The notes: a model not told the origin generated them from the sequence alone. A DNA stretch of 64,000 nt from Buchnera aphidicola (Taiwanaphis decaspermi) (GCF_039405155.1 NZ_CP135049.1:62001-126000); one strand, 5' to 3'. Counted from the first letter of the stretch, positions 19,899 through 29,703 are shown. A program made the numbers and translations.

Positions 19899-22084
19899 TT
19901 GAATATAGCAAAAATTGTGTTTTCGTTCAAACATTACAAATCATTTGTTTATTTTTTTGATAAAAGTAAAATAAATTTATCAGTAGGTAGTAGAGTTGTT
20001 GTACCATTTAGAAATAAATATATTATAGGAATAGTTGTTTCTTTATCAATTTTAAATAAGAAAATATTAATTTCTAACATAAAACATATAAAATATGTTT
20101 TAGATAAAGATCAACTATATTTTGAAAAAACCATATATTTTTTTAAATATATATCAAATTACTATTTTTTACCTTTAGGTAAAATATTATTTAATTTTTT
20201 ACCTTCTTATTTTTATAAAAAAAGAACTATCAAAAAAAAAAATCTTTATATTTTAAAATTAACAAAATTAGGAAATTTTTTAAGATTTACTATATTTAAA
20301 AAAAAATCATTAGTTTTTAATTTTTTATCTTATTTAAATAACATATATATATATTATCATAATTTTAAGTTGTTCAATATAAAAAAACAAATCATTAAAT
20401 ATTTGTTAAAAAAAAAATATGTGAATGTGTTAAAGTAAATAATTTATATAATAAATTAAATATTAAAAATAAAACAAAAAAAAATGACAATATTTTAAAT
20501 GATAAATTATCAAAATTAATAAAAAAAATAATAAAAATAAATAAATATCAAACTTTTTTTGTTGAAAATTTAAATTTTACAAAAAAAATATTTTTTTATA
20601 TTGAAATATTAAAAGAATCTATAGCAAATGGTTTGCAAATTATTTTAGTAGTACCTAATGTATATGTTATAAATTATTTATTTTTTAAATTATACAAAAA
20701 AATTCAAATATCTATTGATATATATCATAATAAATTAACTGCAAAAGAAAAATTGCTAGTATGGAATAGAACAAGATATGGTAATAATCAAATCGTTATA
20801 GGAACATATCAAATATTATTTTTAAGTTTTTTTAAATTAGGAATGATAATTTTAGATGATGAACATCATTTATTTTATAAAACTAAAAATTTTAATTTAT
20901 TACAATGTAGAGATGTTGCTATTATAAGATCTTGGAAAGAAAATATACCAATAATTTTATTATCTCAAACACCATCTATAGAAACTATTAAAAATATTAT
21001 TAATAATAAATATAAAAAAATTAAAATTATTAAAAAAAAAAAATATACAAATAGAAAAATAAATAAACATTATTTTTTTTTAAAAAATAGACATATATAT
21101 GGTTGTTTTTTAATAAAATTATTAAAAAAAATAAATTATTTTTTACTTAAAAATAAAAAAATTATTATTATAATAGATAATAATACTTATTATTGTAATG
21201 TTTTAAAATGTTCTTTTTGTAACTTTGTTATGCATTGTAAAATTTGTAATCATGTATATATTTTATATAACAATAACATGATATGTTACAATTGTAATAA
21301 ATATATACCAACTCCCGTAACTTGCATAAATTGTAAATCTATATCTCTTTTACCATGTTCTTTTGGAAAATATTATATAAAAACCTTTTTATTAATTTTA
21401 TTTCCTAAATATAAAATATCTGTATTGAATAAATTCGATAAAAAAAAATTTTGTTTTTTTAAAAAACATATATTTAATATTAAAAAAGATATATTTATAT
21501 TACATGAACATTATGTTACATATGCTAAAGGAATAAAAGCATCATTAATTTTATTTTTATCTTTAAATGACCTTTTTTTTAAAAAAGATTTTAGAACAAC
21601 ATATAATTTATCTATATTATACTTTAATATAATTAATACTTTTTGTGATTTTAAACAAACATTTATTATACAAACATTGAATGATCAATTTAATTTTATA
21701 AAAAAAATATTTAATTCACAATCATATATATGTTTTTTAAAAAAAATATTAAAAAAAAGGTTTTTGTTAAAATTGCCACCATATGTAAATGAAGTTATCA
21801 TTAGAGTAAAATATACTAAACAAGAACATGAATATTATTTTATCAATATGTTAAAAAATGAAATTATCAAAAAAATTAACAAAAAAAAATATAACGTATT
21901 CATTATGGGCCCGTACATATCTTTTATAGATTATAAAAATTGTAATTTTATAAATCTATTAATACATAGTAAATATTATTTATTGTTAAATAGATTATTA
22001 AAAAATATATTGTTAAAATTTTTTAATAAAAGTATTTCTAAAAAAAATATTTGGTTTATAGATGTTAACCCTATATCTATATAA
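19899..22084 (+). CDS. priA: primosomal protein N' (PriA), frameshifted in poly(A) and with a degraded helicase core
   Basis: PriA reloads the replisome at stalled forks. TTG at 19899 opens a frame that stops at 20436-20438; a second frame, open from before the A10 run (20408-20417), continues to 22084. One extra A joins them into 728 residues, close to the E. coli 732. The N-terminal 3'-end-binding domain and the zinc-cysteine clusters (CSFCNFVMHCKIC, CYNC, CINC) are retained. The Walker A site reads NLNFTKKI instead of GVTGSGKT, the DEEH box is DDEH, GSATP is LSQTP, and the QVAGRAGR motif VI is not visible. A structural, non-helicase protein or an early pseudogene are both possible. Confidence 0.8.
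20408..20417 (+). repeat. A10 homopolymer holding the priA frameshift
   Basis: Ten A after TTGTT. As written, the frame stops 19 bases beyond. With A11 the reading continues through 550 more codons without a stop. The same type of lesion occurs in dapE at 3903-3913. Confidence 0.8.
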
Positions 22085-22153
22085 AATTTTTTAATAAGTA
22101 AAATTTTATATTTTATAATATTTGTTCAATAATAATTTAAATAAAGGTAAAAT

Positions 22154-23431
22154 ATGTGTTCTAATATTATTAAAAAACTTGATAAAAAAGGATTTATATC
22201 ACAAATAACTAACAAAGAAGATTTATTTAGCATTGTTAATAAAAAAAATATAACATTATATTGTGGATTTGATGCTACATCAGATAGTTTGCATTTAGGA
22301 CATTTAATACCTATTTTATGTTTAAAGAAATTTCAAGAATCAGGGCATCATCCAATTATATTAATTGGAGGTGCAACTTCATTAATTGGTGATCCTAGTT
22401 TCAAAAAAAAAGAAAGAAATTATATATCTTATAATTTGATTTGTCGATGGAAGAAAAAAATAAAAAAACAATTATCTAATTTTTTAGATTTTGAAAATTG
22501 TAAAAATAAAGCTATTATACTTGACAATTATGATTGGTTTAAAAATATTAATATATTGAAATTTTTAAGAAAAATTGGTAAATATTATTCTGTTAATAAA
22601 ATGATAAATAAAGATTTTGTTAAAAAAAGAATTAATAATATTGATAAAGGTATTTCTTTTACTGAATTTAGTTATACCTTATTACAAGGATATGATTTTT
22701 CTTGGTTATATAAAAAATATGATGCTATTTTGCAAATAGGTGGATCAGATCAATGGGGTAACATAATTTCTGGTATTGATTTATCTTATAAATTACATAG
22801 AGCAAAATTGTTTGGTTTAACTACACCTTTATTTTTAAAAAATAATGGTGAAAAATTTGGTAAAACTAATAAAGAAAATATTTGGTTAAATGAAAAAAAA
22901 ACTTCTCCATATGAATTTTATCAATTTTGGTTAAATTTACCAGACAACAATATTTTAAATTCTTTAAAATTATTTACATCTTTTAATATTAAAGAAATAA
23001 ATAGTTTTAAAGATATCAATTCTATTAATATTAATACAAAAAAATATTTAAAATCTTTTATTGCTGATGAAATAACATCGTTAATTCATGGATCAAATAT
23101 ATTATTATCATTAAAAAATGTTACTAAAAAACTATTTAATAAGACAAGTAATAATTTGACATACAAAGATTTTTGTATTTTATATAAATATGGTATACCA
23201 TCAATAAATTTGACAAATAATAAAATTTTTTTACGTAATTTTTTAGTAGATTCTTTAATAGCTAAATCATTAACTCAAGCTAGAAATATGATTCTATCAA
23301 ATTCAATATATATTAATAACAAATTAATAAATAATACTTATTATATTTTTAATGATTTAGACAAATTGTTTAATAAATTTACTTTATTATGTAAAGGTAA
23401 AAAAAACTTTTTTCTTATAAAATGGATATAA
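22154..23431 (+). CDS. tyrS: tyrosyl-tRNA synthetase
   Basis: Class I synthetase of 425 residues (E. coli 424). HLGH is at 47-50, the tyrosine pocket region YCGFDATSDSLH precedes it, and GGSDQWGNIISG and KFGKT (the KMSKS loop) are intact. A C-terminal S4-like RNA-binding domain of about 70 residues (SLTQARNMILSNSIYINNK) is kept. AAAGG lies 8 bases before the ATG. It converges with sufA across 52 bases. Confidence 0.97.
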   Translation: MCSNIIKKLDKKGFISQITNKEDLFSIVNKKNITLYCGFDATSDSLHLGHLIPILCLKKFQESGHHPIILIGGATSLIGDPSFKKKERNYISYNLICRWKKKIKKQLSNFLDFENCKNKAIILDNYDWFKNINILKFLRKIGKYYSVNKMINKDFVKKRINNIDKGISFTEFSYTLLQGYDFSWLYKKYDAILQIGGSDQWGNIISGIDLSYKLHRAKLFGLTTPLFLKNNGEKFGKTNKENIWLNEKKTSPYEFYQFWLNLPDNNILNSLKLFTSFNIKEINSFKDINSININTKKYLKSFIADEITSLIHGSNILLSLKNVTKKLFNKTSNNLTYKDFCILYKYGIPSINLTNNKIFLRNFLVDSLIAKSLTQARNMILSNSIYINNKLINNTYYIFNDLDKLFNKFTLLCKGKKNFFLIKWI

Positions 23432-23483
23432 TTATTATTTAATTTTTTTTATTATATTAAATTACAAAAATTATTATAATAAA

Positions 23484-23834
23484 TTATATATTAAAACTTT
23501 CTCCACAACCACATTTATATTGAGTTCTGGAGTTTGTAAATTTAAAGTTTTTATTTATACCATCATCTATAAAATCTATTTTAGTACCATCTAAAAAATT
23601 TATGTATTTATCAATTATAAATATATTTATATTTTTATAAAAAAAAACAATATCTGACTCTTTTTTTTTTTTGTTCAAACTAATCAAATATTTAAAACCA
23701 GCACAACCTGATTTTATTATACTTAATCTAATTCCTATATTTTTTTTATTTTTCATTAAGTTATTTATTTTTTTAACAGCTTGTTCTGTAATTTTAATTC
23801 CTTTTAATTTTTTTTTTTTTTTTTTAATAATCAT
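23484..23834 (-). CDS. sufA: A-type iron-sulfur carrier protein SufA
   Basis: A 116-residue HesB/IscA-family protein. The three cluster-binding cysteines are Cys44 (KSGCAGF) and Cys108/Cys110 (CGCGES), with the family spacing. FLDGTKIDF and IDDGINKNFKF resemble SufA (old name ydiC) more than ErpA or IscA. ydiK next door agrees with the E. coli suf neighbourhood. It delivers Fe-S clusters, which the NuoB/E/F/G/I subunits in this window need. The start ATG-ATT-ATT is followed at once by 18 consecutive A (six Lys codons), so its frame is exposed to slippage. No sufBCDSE genes are here. Confidence 0.88.
   Translation of the reverse strand: MIIKKKKKKLKGIKITEQAVKKINNLMKNKKNIGIRLSIIKSGCAGFKYLISLNKKKKESDIVFFYKNINIFIIDKYINFLDGTKIDFIDDGINKNFKFTNSRTQYKCGCGESFNI
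23808..23825 (-). repeat. 18-base homopolymer at the sufA start
   Basis: T18 on the plus strand, A18 in the sufA coding strand, encoding Lys4-Lys9. I noticed no longer single-base run in the window. Unlike dapE and priA the frame is intact as written. Confidence 0.85.
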
Positions 23835-24052
23835 GTTGATCTCTATTTATTTTAATGAAAATTATAAATATTATAATATTTATTTAATAGTTAATTATAA
23901 ATTTATAATTCTATATTATAATAACTATTATTTCAAATTAAAAAATATATTTTATTTTTTTTAATAAATGAAAATATTTTTAAAAAATAATGTTTAAAAT
24001 ATGTACATGTTATATTAATTGACAAATATTTAATTCTATTAAGACAATTTAT

Positions 24053-25111
24053 ATGAAATATTTAATAAAAAACATAGATTTGCCACAATTTTTATTTTCT
24101 TTGACATTTGTTGTTTTAATATTAATTGGAAGTTTTTTTGTTATTAAACCTTTTCTATTTGATTTGTTTTGGTCTGGAATGATTGTTATAATAACTTGGC
24201 CTATCATGATTAAAATACAAAAATTTTTTTTTAACAATAGATTATTATCAATAATTTTCATGTTGTTATTGTTAATATTATCGTTATTCATTCCAGTTAT
24301 GTTATTAATAAACAGTTTTATAGACAACAGTGATGTTCTAATTAATCGTTTAACAATACATCAATTTCAATTTTTGCAATTATCATGGCTTCATGATATT
24401 CCTTTTTTTGGAGATGAATTGTATTTAAATTATCAAAAATTATTATCTGGAGGAATGAAAGGTATAATTAATAAAATAGAACCATATATGGGTAAAACTA
24501 CTAAATTTTTTGTTTTGCAAATAAAAAAAATTAGTCTTTTTTTATTACATATATGTTTTATGTTATTTTTTTGTTTATGTTTTTACTTAAAAGGTGAAAA
24601 AATTGTTAAAAATATTAAAAAAATATCAATTAGAATATCTCCTAAATATGGAGATAAGATAATTTTGCTATCATGTCAAGTTATTAGATCTATTGCTTTG
24701 GGTGTAATAGTTACTTCCTTATTACAAACTATATTAAGTGGGTTAGGTTTGTTTTTTTCTAAAATACCTTATATTTTGTTGTTAATGAGTTTAATATTTT
24801 TTTTGTGTTTAATACAAATAGGACCATTACCTATATTATTACCTTTATGCATTTGTTTATTTTTTAATAACAATAGTAAATATGGTATATTTTTATTATT
24901 ATGGAGTTGTTTAATATTTTTTGTAGAAAGTTTGATTCGTTCTGCATTAATAAAATGTAAAATAGATTTACCTATAACTTTAATATTACTAGGTGTAATA
25001 GGAGGTTTGTTTTCTTTCGGAATGATAGGTTTATTTATAGGTCCTTTGTTGTTATTAATATCTTATGAATTGTTGTTAATTTGTATTAATAATAAATTTA
25101 AAAAAAAGTAA
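24053..25111 (+). CDS. ydiK: AI-2E transporter family membrane protein YdiK
   Basis: A 352-residue polytopic membrane protein (E. coli YdiK 370). Hydrophobic segments are visible near 12-35, 38-55, 63-85, 155-180, 205-235, 237-265, 270-290 and 303-345. The C-terminal segment FGMIGLFIGPLLLL is the conserved core of this family (PF01594, formerly UPF0118). Substrate is unknown for YdiK; other members export AI-2 or act as Na+/H+ antiporters, which is not evidence for this one. It diverges from sufA across 218 bases. Confidence 0.9.
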   Translation: MKYLIKNIDLPQFLFSLTFVVLILIGSFFVIKPFLFDLFWSGMIVIITWPIMIKIQKFFFNNRLLSIIFMLLLLILSLFIPVMLLINSFIDNSDVLINRLTIHQFQFLQLSWLHDIPFFGDELYLNYQKLLSGGMKGIINKIEPYMGKTTKFFVLQIKKISLFLLHICFMLFFCLCFYLKGEKIVKNIKKISIRISPKYGDKIILLSCQVIRSIALGVIVTSLLQTILSGLGLFFSKIPYILLLMSLIFFLCLIQIGPLPILLPLCICLFFNNNSKYGIFLLLWSCLIFFVESLIRSALIKCKIDLPITLILLGVIGGLFSFGMIGLFIGPLLLLISYELLLICINNKFKKK

Positions 25112-25271
25112 TTATGTTAAATTTTTATTTTTTAGATAATTATAAAAGTTTTTTTATACAAAAACATTTATTTTAATTTTTTTAAATATTTTTGTCAAAA
25201 AATTTATGTAAAATTTTTAAAAATGAAATTTTATTTTGTATACTATTACAAAAAATAATTTAGAGATAAAT

Positions 25272-26321
25272 ATGAAAAAAACAGATGAATTACGAACAAT
25301 ATTAATTGATAAATTAATTAAACCTTCTACTTTAGCAAAATTATATGCAATTACTCCTTCAGTTATGAATAACGTTATACAATCTAGAAAAAAAATTTCA
25401 AACATTATGCTTGGAATTGATAAAAGATTATTAGTAATAATAGGACCATGTTCAGTTCATGATCCTATCGCAGCTGTGGATTATGCTAAAAGGTTAAATG
25501 AGTTAAGAAAAAAACATATTAATCATTTAGAAATAGTTATGAGAACATATTTTGAAAAACCACGTACTGTTGTAGGATGGAAAGGATTGATATCTGATCC
25601 ATATTTAGATAATACTTTAAAAGTAAATCATGGATTAGCTGTTGCACGTAAGTTATTACTAGATATTAATTCTATTGGGTTACCTGCTGCAACAGAATTT
25701 TTAGATATGGTAATTGGTCAATTTATAGCAGATTTAATAAGTTGGGGTGCTATAGGGGCAAGAACAACTGAAAGTCAAATACACAGAGAAATGGCTTCAG
25801 GTTTATCTTGTCCCATTGGTTTTAAAAATGGAACAGATGGTAATATAAAAATAGCAATAGATGCTATACGTGCTTCAAAAGAAAAACATTTATTTTTAGC
25901 ACCAGATAAAAATGGAATTATGGTTATTAACAAAACTATTGGTAATCCTCATGTTCATATAATTATGAGAGGAGGGAAAAAACCTAATTATCATTCTTAC
26001 GACATAAAAAATGCTATAAATCAACTAAAAGAATTTAATTTACCTGAGTATGTTATGATTGATTTTAGTCATGGTAATTGTTTAAAAGAACATAAAAAAC
26101 AACATGATGTTGCTGAGTCAGTTTCTCAACAAATTCATGATGGTTCAATAAATATTTCTGCTGTTATGATAGAAAGCTTTTTATTAGAAGGATCTCAAAA
26201 TATATCAAACAAAAAAGAAAATTTGTTATATGGTCAATCTGTTACTGATCCTTGTCTTAATTGGGAAGATAGTGTTCTAATAATAAATCAACTAGCAAGT
26301 GCTGTAAAAAAACGTTTTTAA
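25272..26321 (+). CDS. aroH: 3-deoxy-7-phosphoheptulonate (DAHP) synthase
   Basis: First enzyme of the shikimate pathway, condensing erythrose-4-P and PEP. I start at ATG 25272 (MKKTDELRT), matching the family, rather than at an upstream in-frame ATG. The product is 349 residues (E. coli AroH 348). GPCSVHD holds the metal Cys60; EKPRTVVGWKGL, the AATEFLD strand, GARTTESQIHREMASG and DFSHGN are intact. The aroH assignment over aroF/aroG rests on the E. coli-like position near thrS-infC, so the feedback ligand (Trp) is inferred. GAGA lies seven bases upstream of the start. Confidence 0.93.
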   Translation: MKKTDELRTILIDKLIKPSTLAKLYAITPSVMNNVIQSRKKISNIMLGIDKRLLVIIGPCSVHDPIAAVDYAKRLNELRKKHINHLEIVMRTYFEKPRTVVGWKGLISDPYLDNTLKVNHGLAVARKLLLDINSIGLPAATEFLDMVIGQFIADLISWGAIGARTTESQIHREMASGLSCPIGFKNGTDGNIKIAIDAIRASKEKHLFLAPDKNGIMVINKTIGNPHVHIIMRGGKKPNYHSYDIKNAINQLKEFNLPEYVMIDFSHGNCLKEHKKQHDVAESVSQQIHDGSINISAVMIESFLLEGSQNISNKKENLLYGQSVTDPCLNWEDSVLIINQLASAVKKRF

Positions 26322-26327
26322 TTTTTG

Positions 26328-26356
26328 GTGCCGGAGATATTTTACTTTTCCGGTAC
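26328..26356 (+). terminator. hairpin terminator after aroH
   Basis: GTGCCGGA (26328-26335) pairs with TCCGGTAC (26349-26356), eight pairs with one G-U, around a 13-base loop, seven bases after the aroH stop. GC-rich for this genome; followed by TATTATATA rather than a clean U-run. Confidence 0.65.
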
Positions 26357-26478
26357 TATTATATAAATATTTATGAATTTTTTATATCAATATATATAAT
26401 TTTATTTTTATTTCAAATATTATTACAAAATAATATTTTTAAATAATTTTTTATTTTTTTTAATGAAAAGGATATTAA

Positions 26479-28383
26479 ATGCTTGTTATTACACTTCTTG
26501 ATGGAAGCAAGCGATATTATGAAAATTTTGTGAGTATTATTCAAGTAGCTAAAGATATTAATATAAAATTATATAAAATATGTGTAGCTGGTATCGTTAA
26601 TGATAATTTGTTAGATTCTAGAACTTTAATAAAAAAAAACTCTAAATTAGAAATCATAACTTCAAATGACAAAAGATCATTAAAGATAATTAGAAATTCA
26701 TGTGCTCATTTATTAGGTTACGCAATAAAAAAAATATGGCCTCAAGCTATAATAGCTCAAGGTTCTAATACAACCGATGGTTTCTATTATGATATAGAAA
26801 ATAAATATTTTTTAAAAAAAAAAGATTTATATAAAATTGAACAAAAAATGTTAAATTTATCTTGTAGAAAATATAACATTATAAATAAACAAATTAAATT
26901 AAAAAAAAATAATAAATATAAAAGTATTTTTCAAAATAAGTATAAAAAAGAAATTTTAAAATATAATAAAAAATATAAATATATTTATTTTCATGAGAAT
27001 CACATTGATATTAGTAATTATATTCAAGCACCTAATATAAAGTTTTGTAAATACTTTAAATTAAGTAAACTATCTGGAGCTTATTGGAATAATAATAGTT
27101 CTAACAAAATGTTACAAAGAATATATGGAACAGCTTGGTTAAATAAAAAGACACTTGATAAATATTTAAAAAAAATTAAAGAAATAAAAAAAAGAGATCA
27201 TCGTAAAATTTCTAAAACATTAGATTTATATCATATACAAAAAGAATCTCCTGGAGTTATTTTTTGGCACAAAAATGGACTGACAATATTTAGACAAATA
27301 AAAAAACTTATTCGTGAAAAATTACAATTTGATTATGAAGAAGTTCAAACTCCTTTATTAATGAATAGAGAAATTTGGGAAAAAACAGGACACTGGGAAA
27401 ATTATCATGAATCAATATTTACAACATCTTTAGAAAATAATAAATATTGTATAAAACCTATGAATTGTCCAGCTCACATAGATATTTTTAAAAAAAAACT
27501 AAGATCTTATAAAGAATTACCTATAAGAATATCTGAGTTTGGTGTTTGTCATAGAAAAGAAACTTCTGGAGCATTGCATGGTTTAATGCGAGCAAGAAGT
27601 TTTACACAAGATGACGCTCATATATTTTGTTCAAAAAACCAAATAAGAAATGAAATAGAAAAATGTATAAAATTAATTTATGATGTTTATAATATCTTTG
27701 GTTTTAAAAAAATTTTTGTAAAATTTTCAACTCGTCCAAAAAAAAGAATTGGAACCAATGAAATATGGGATCAAGCAGAACATGATTTATTGCAAGTATT
27801 ATTAAAAAACAAAATAAAATTTGAATATCAATTAGGAGAGGGAGCTTTTTATGGACCTAAAATTGAAATCATTTTAAAAGATAGTTTAAAACGCATGTGG
27901 CAATGTGGTACTATTCAATTGGATTTTTATTTACCATCTAGATTAAATGCTTTTTATATAAATAAAGAAAATAAAAAAAAAACACCTATAATTATACATC
28001 GTGCTATTTTAGGTTCCATAGAAAGATTTATTGGTATTTTGTCTGAAGAATATAATGGTAAATTTCCTTTATGGATATCTCCAATACAAATTGTAGTAAT
28101 GAGCATTTCTAAAAAACATAACTTTTATGTAAAAAAAATATTTAAAATTTTTTTAAAAAATAATTTAAGAACTTTAATAGATATAAGAAATGAAAAAATT
28201 GGTTTAAAAATAAGAGAATATACATTAAAAAATATTCCTTATATGATAATATGTGGTGATAAAGAAATTAATAATGATGAAATAACTATAAGAAATATAA
28301 AAGGTAATTATGCTAATGTAAAAAATATAAATATTTTTATAAAAGAAATAAAAAAAGAAATAAATAAACGTGTTTTATTATAA
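26479..28383 (+). CDS. thrS: threonyl-tRNA synthetase, editing site lost
   Basis: Class II synthetase of 634 residues (E. coli 642). Order: TGS domain (1-60), editing domain (about 65-225), catalytic core with zinc ligands in MNCPAH, QDDAHIF and IIHRAILGS, and anticodon domain ending MIICGDKEI. The aminoacylation site is intact. The editing site is not: the family HSCAH motif reads NSCAH (Asn73, His77 kept), and the CRGPH motif reads SNYIQ (Ser179, Gln183). Three of the four residues that clear Ser-tRNA(Thr) in E. coli are therefore replaced. It heads the thrS-infC-rpmI-rplT cluster, with AAAGG before the ATG. Confidence 0.97.
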   Translation: MLVITLLDGSKRYYENFVSIIQVAKDINIKLYKICVAGIVNDNLLDSRTLIKKNSKLEIITSNDKRSLKIIRNSCAHLLGYAIKKIWPQAIIAQGSNTTDGFYYDIENKYFLKKKDLYKIEQKMLNLSCRKYNIINKQIKLKKNNKYKSIFQNKYKKEILKYNKKYKYIYFHENHIDISNYIQAPNIKFCKYFKLSKLSGAYWNNNSSNKMLQRIYGTAWLNKKTLDKYLKKIKEIKKRDHRKISKTLDLYHIQKESPGVIFWHKNGLTIFRQIKKLIREKLQFDYEEVQTPLLMNREIWEKTGHWENYHESIFTTSLENNKYCIKPMNCPAHIDIFKKKLRSYKELPIRISEFGVCHRKETSGALHGLMRARSFTQDDAHIFCSKNQIRNEIEKCIKLIYDVYNIFGFKKIFVKFSTRPKKRIGTNEIWDQAEHDLLQVLLKNKIKFEYQLGEGAFYGPKIEIILKDSLKRMWQCGTIQLDFYLPSRLNAFYINKENKKKTPIIIHRAILGSIERFIGILSEEYNGKFPLWISPIQIVVMSISKKHNFYVKKIFKIFLKNNLRTLIDIRNEKIGLKIREYTLKNIPYMIICGDKEINNDEITIRNIKGNYANVKNINIFIKEIKKEINKRVLL

Positions 28384-28398
28384 CTGGAGGAAAAAAGT

Positions 28399-28953
28399 AT
28401 TAAAGTCGCAAAAAAAAATCAATTAATAAGAGCTCATCGTATAAACAAAGAAATAAAAGCAAAAAATATACGTTTAGTTGGTATAAAAGGTGAACAAATA
28501 GGTATTGTTAGTCTTAAAAGAGCTCTAATAGAATCAAAAGAACAAGGTTTTGACTTAGTAGAAATGAGTCCTAATGCTAAACCACCAGTATGTCGTATTA
28601 TGAATTATGGTAAATTTCTTTATGAAAAAAGTAAATCTTTTAAAGAACAAAAGAAAAAACAAAAAATAGTTCAAATTAAAGAAATAAAATTTCGCCCTTC
28701 TACAGATGAAGGTGATTATAAAGTAAAATTAAGAAATTTAAAAAGATTTTTAGAAGATGGACACAAAGTAAAAATAACTTTGAGATTTAGAGGTAGAGAA
28801 ATGGCTCATCAATACATAGGAATAGATGTATTAAATAGAATAAAAAATGATTTACAAGAGTTAGCTATAGTTGAAATATTTCCTTCTAGAATAGAGGGAA
28901 GGCAAATGATTATGATGTTGTCTCCTAGGAAAAATGTAAATATTTTGAAATAA
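28399..28953 (+). CDS. infC: translation initiation factor IF-3 (AUU start)
   Basis: 184 residues (E. coli 180). The first in-frame ATG is at 28564, but homology extends upstream ([29 protein letters not shown]) to an ATT codon at 28399, nine bases after the strong site GGAGG (28386-28390). ATT is the known start of enteric infC, where IF-3 rejects its own start codon and so represses itself. [19 protein letters not shown] is the linker between the two domains; [12 protein letters not shown] is the 30S-binding C-domain. thrS ends 15 bases upstream. Confidence 0.95.
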   Translation: MKVAKKNQLIRAHRINKEIKAKNIRLVGIKGEQIGIVSLKRALIESKEQGFDLVEMSPNAKPPVCRIMNYGKFLYEKSKSFKEQKKKQKIVQIKEIKFRPSTDEGDYKVKLRNLKRFLEDGHKVKITLRFRGREMAHQYIGIDVLNRIKNDLQELAIVEIFPSRIEGRQMIMMLSPRKNVNILK

Positions 28954-29009
28954 TTTTTAATTAAATTAATATTTAATATTTTGAAAAATTGTAAGAAGAA
29001 TAAAATAAT

Positions 29010-29207
29010 ATGCCAAAAATTAAAACTTTAAGCAGTGCTTTAAAACGTTTTAAAAAGACTTCGTGTGGTGGATTTAAAAGAAAAAAAGCTAATTTACGTC
29101 ATATTTTAACAAAAAAGAAAACGAAACGTAAACGCTATTTAAGAAAAAAAACTATGGTAAAAAAAGAAGATATTAAAAAAATAAAATCTTTTTTTCCTTA
29201 TTTATAA
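29010..29207 (+). CDS. rpmI: 50S ribosomal protein L35
   Basis: 65 residues, the E. coli length, beginning [20 protein letters not shown] and ending with the basic [15 protein letters not shown] tail. Over a third of residues are Lys or Arg, as expected for an rRNA-binding protein. AAGAAG precedes the ATG. It lies 56 bases after infC and 49 before rplT in the conserved infC-rpmI-rplT operon. Confidence 0.97.
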   Translation: MPKIKTLSSALKRFKKTSCGGFKRKKANLRHILTKKKTKRKRYLRKKTMVKKEDIKKIKSFFPYL

Positions 29208-29256
29208 TTATAAATTTGTTTTAAATATTTATATTTTACAGGAACAAAAAAAATAA

Positions 29257-29610
29257 ATGACTAGAATAAAACGTGGTACAACCAGCCATGCTAGACATAA
29301 GAAAATTTTAAAACGAGCTAAAGGTTATTACGGTGCTCGTTCTAGGGTTTATCGAGCTGCATATCAATCTGTTATTAAAGCTGGACAATATGCTTATCGT
29401 GACAGGAAACAAAAAAAACGTTATTTTAGGAAGTTATGGATTGCTAGAATAAATGCTGCAGTGCGTCAATATGATCTATCTTACAGCCAATTTATGTTTG
29501 GATTAAAAAAATCTTTTATTTCTATTAATCGTAAATTGTTATCTAAAATAGCATTTTATGATAAAGATTCTTTTTATCATTTAATAAAAAAATCTAAAGA
29601 GTCATTATAA
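29257..29610 (+). CDS. rplT: 50S ribosomal protein L20
   Basis: 117 residues (E. coli 118), starting [30 protein letters not shown] in family style, shown here only by motif: [11 protein letters not shown] and [11 protein letters not shown] are conserved. L20 initiates large-subunit assembly and in E. coli represses rpmI-rplT by binding its own leader; I could not identify that pseudoknot here. A clean hairpin follows at 29617. Confidence 0.97.
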   Translation: MTRIKRGTTSHARHKKILKRAKGYYGARSRVYRAAYQSVIKAGQYAYRDRKQKKRYFRKLWIARINAAVRQYDLSYSQFMFGLKKSFISINRKLLSKIAFYDKDSFYHLIKKSKESL

Positions 29611-29616
29611 TATATT

Positions 29617-29637
29617 AAGAGGGAAATTTTCCCTCTT
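29617..29637 (+). terminator. hairpin after rplT
   Basis: AAGAGGGAAA pairs with TTTCCCTCTT around a single T (effectively an AATTT-type loop), six bases after the rplT stop. In enterics the pheM leader and attenuator of pheST occupies this space. Here no Phe-rich leader precedes the hairpin, so it looks like a plain terminator or partial read-through point. Confidence 0.65.
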
Positions 29638-29703
29638 GGCATTTATGGGATAATTATATATGTACAATAGTTTTAAATTATACATATTTAATAGGAATAA
29701 TTT

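Noticed and set aside
25236..25271. Upstream start extending AroH by 12 residues
   Set aside because: The extension has no homology, and a suitable ribosome site precedes ATG 25272, which matches the family N-terminus.
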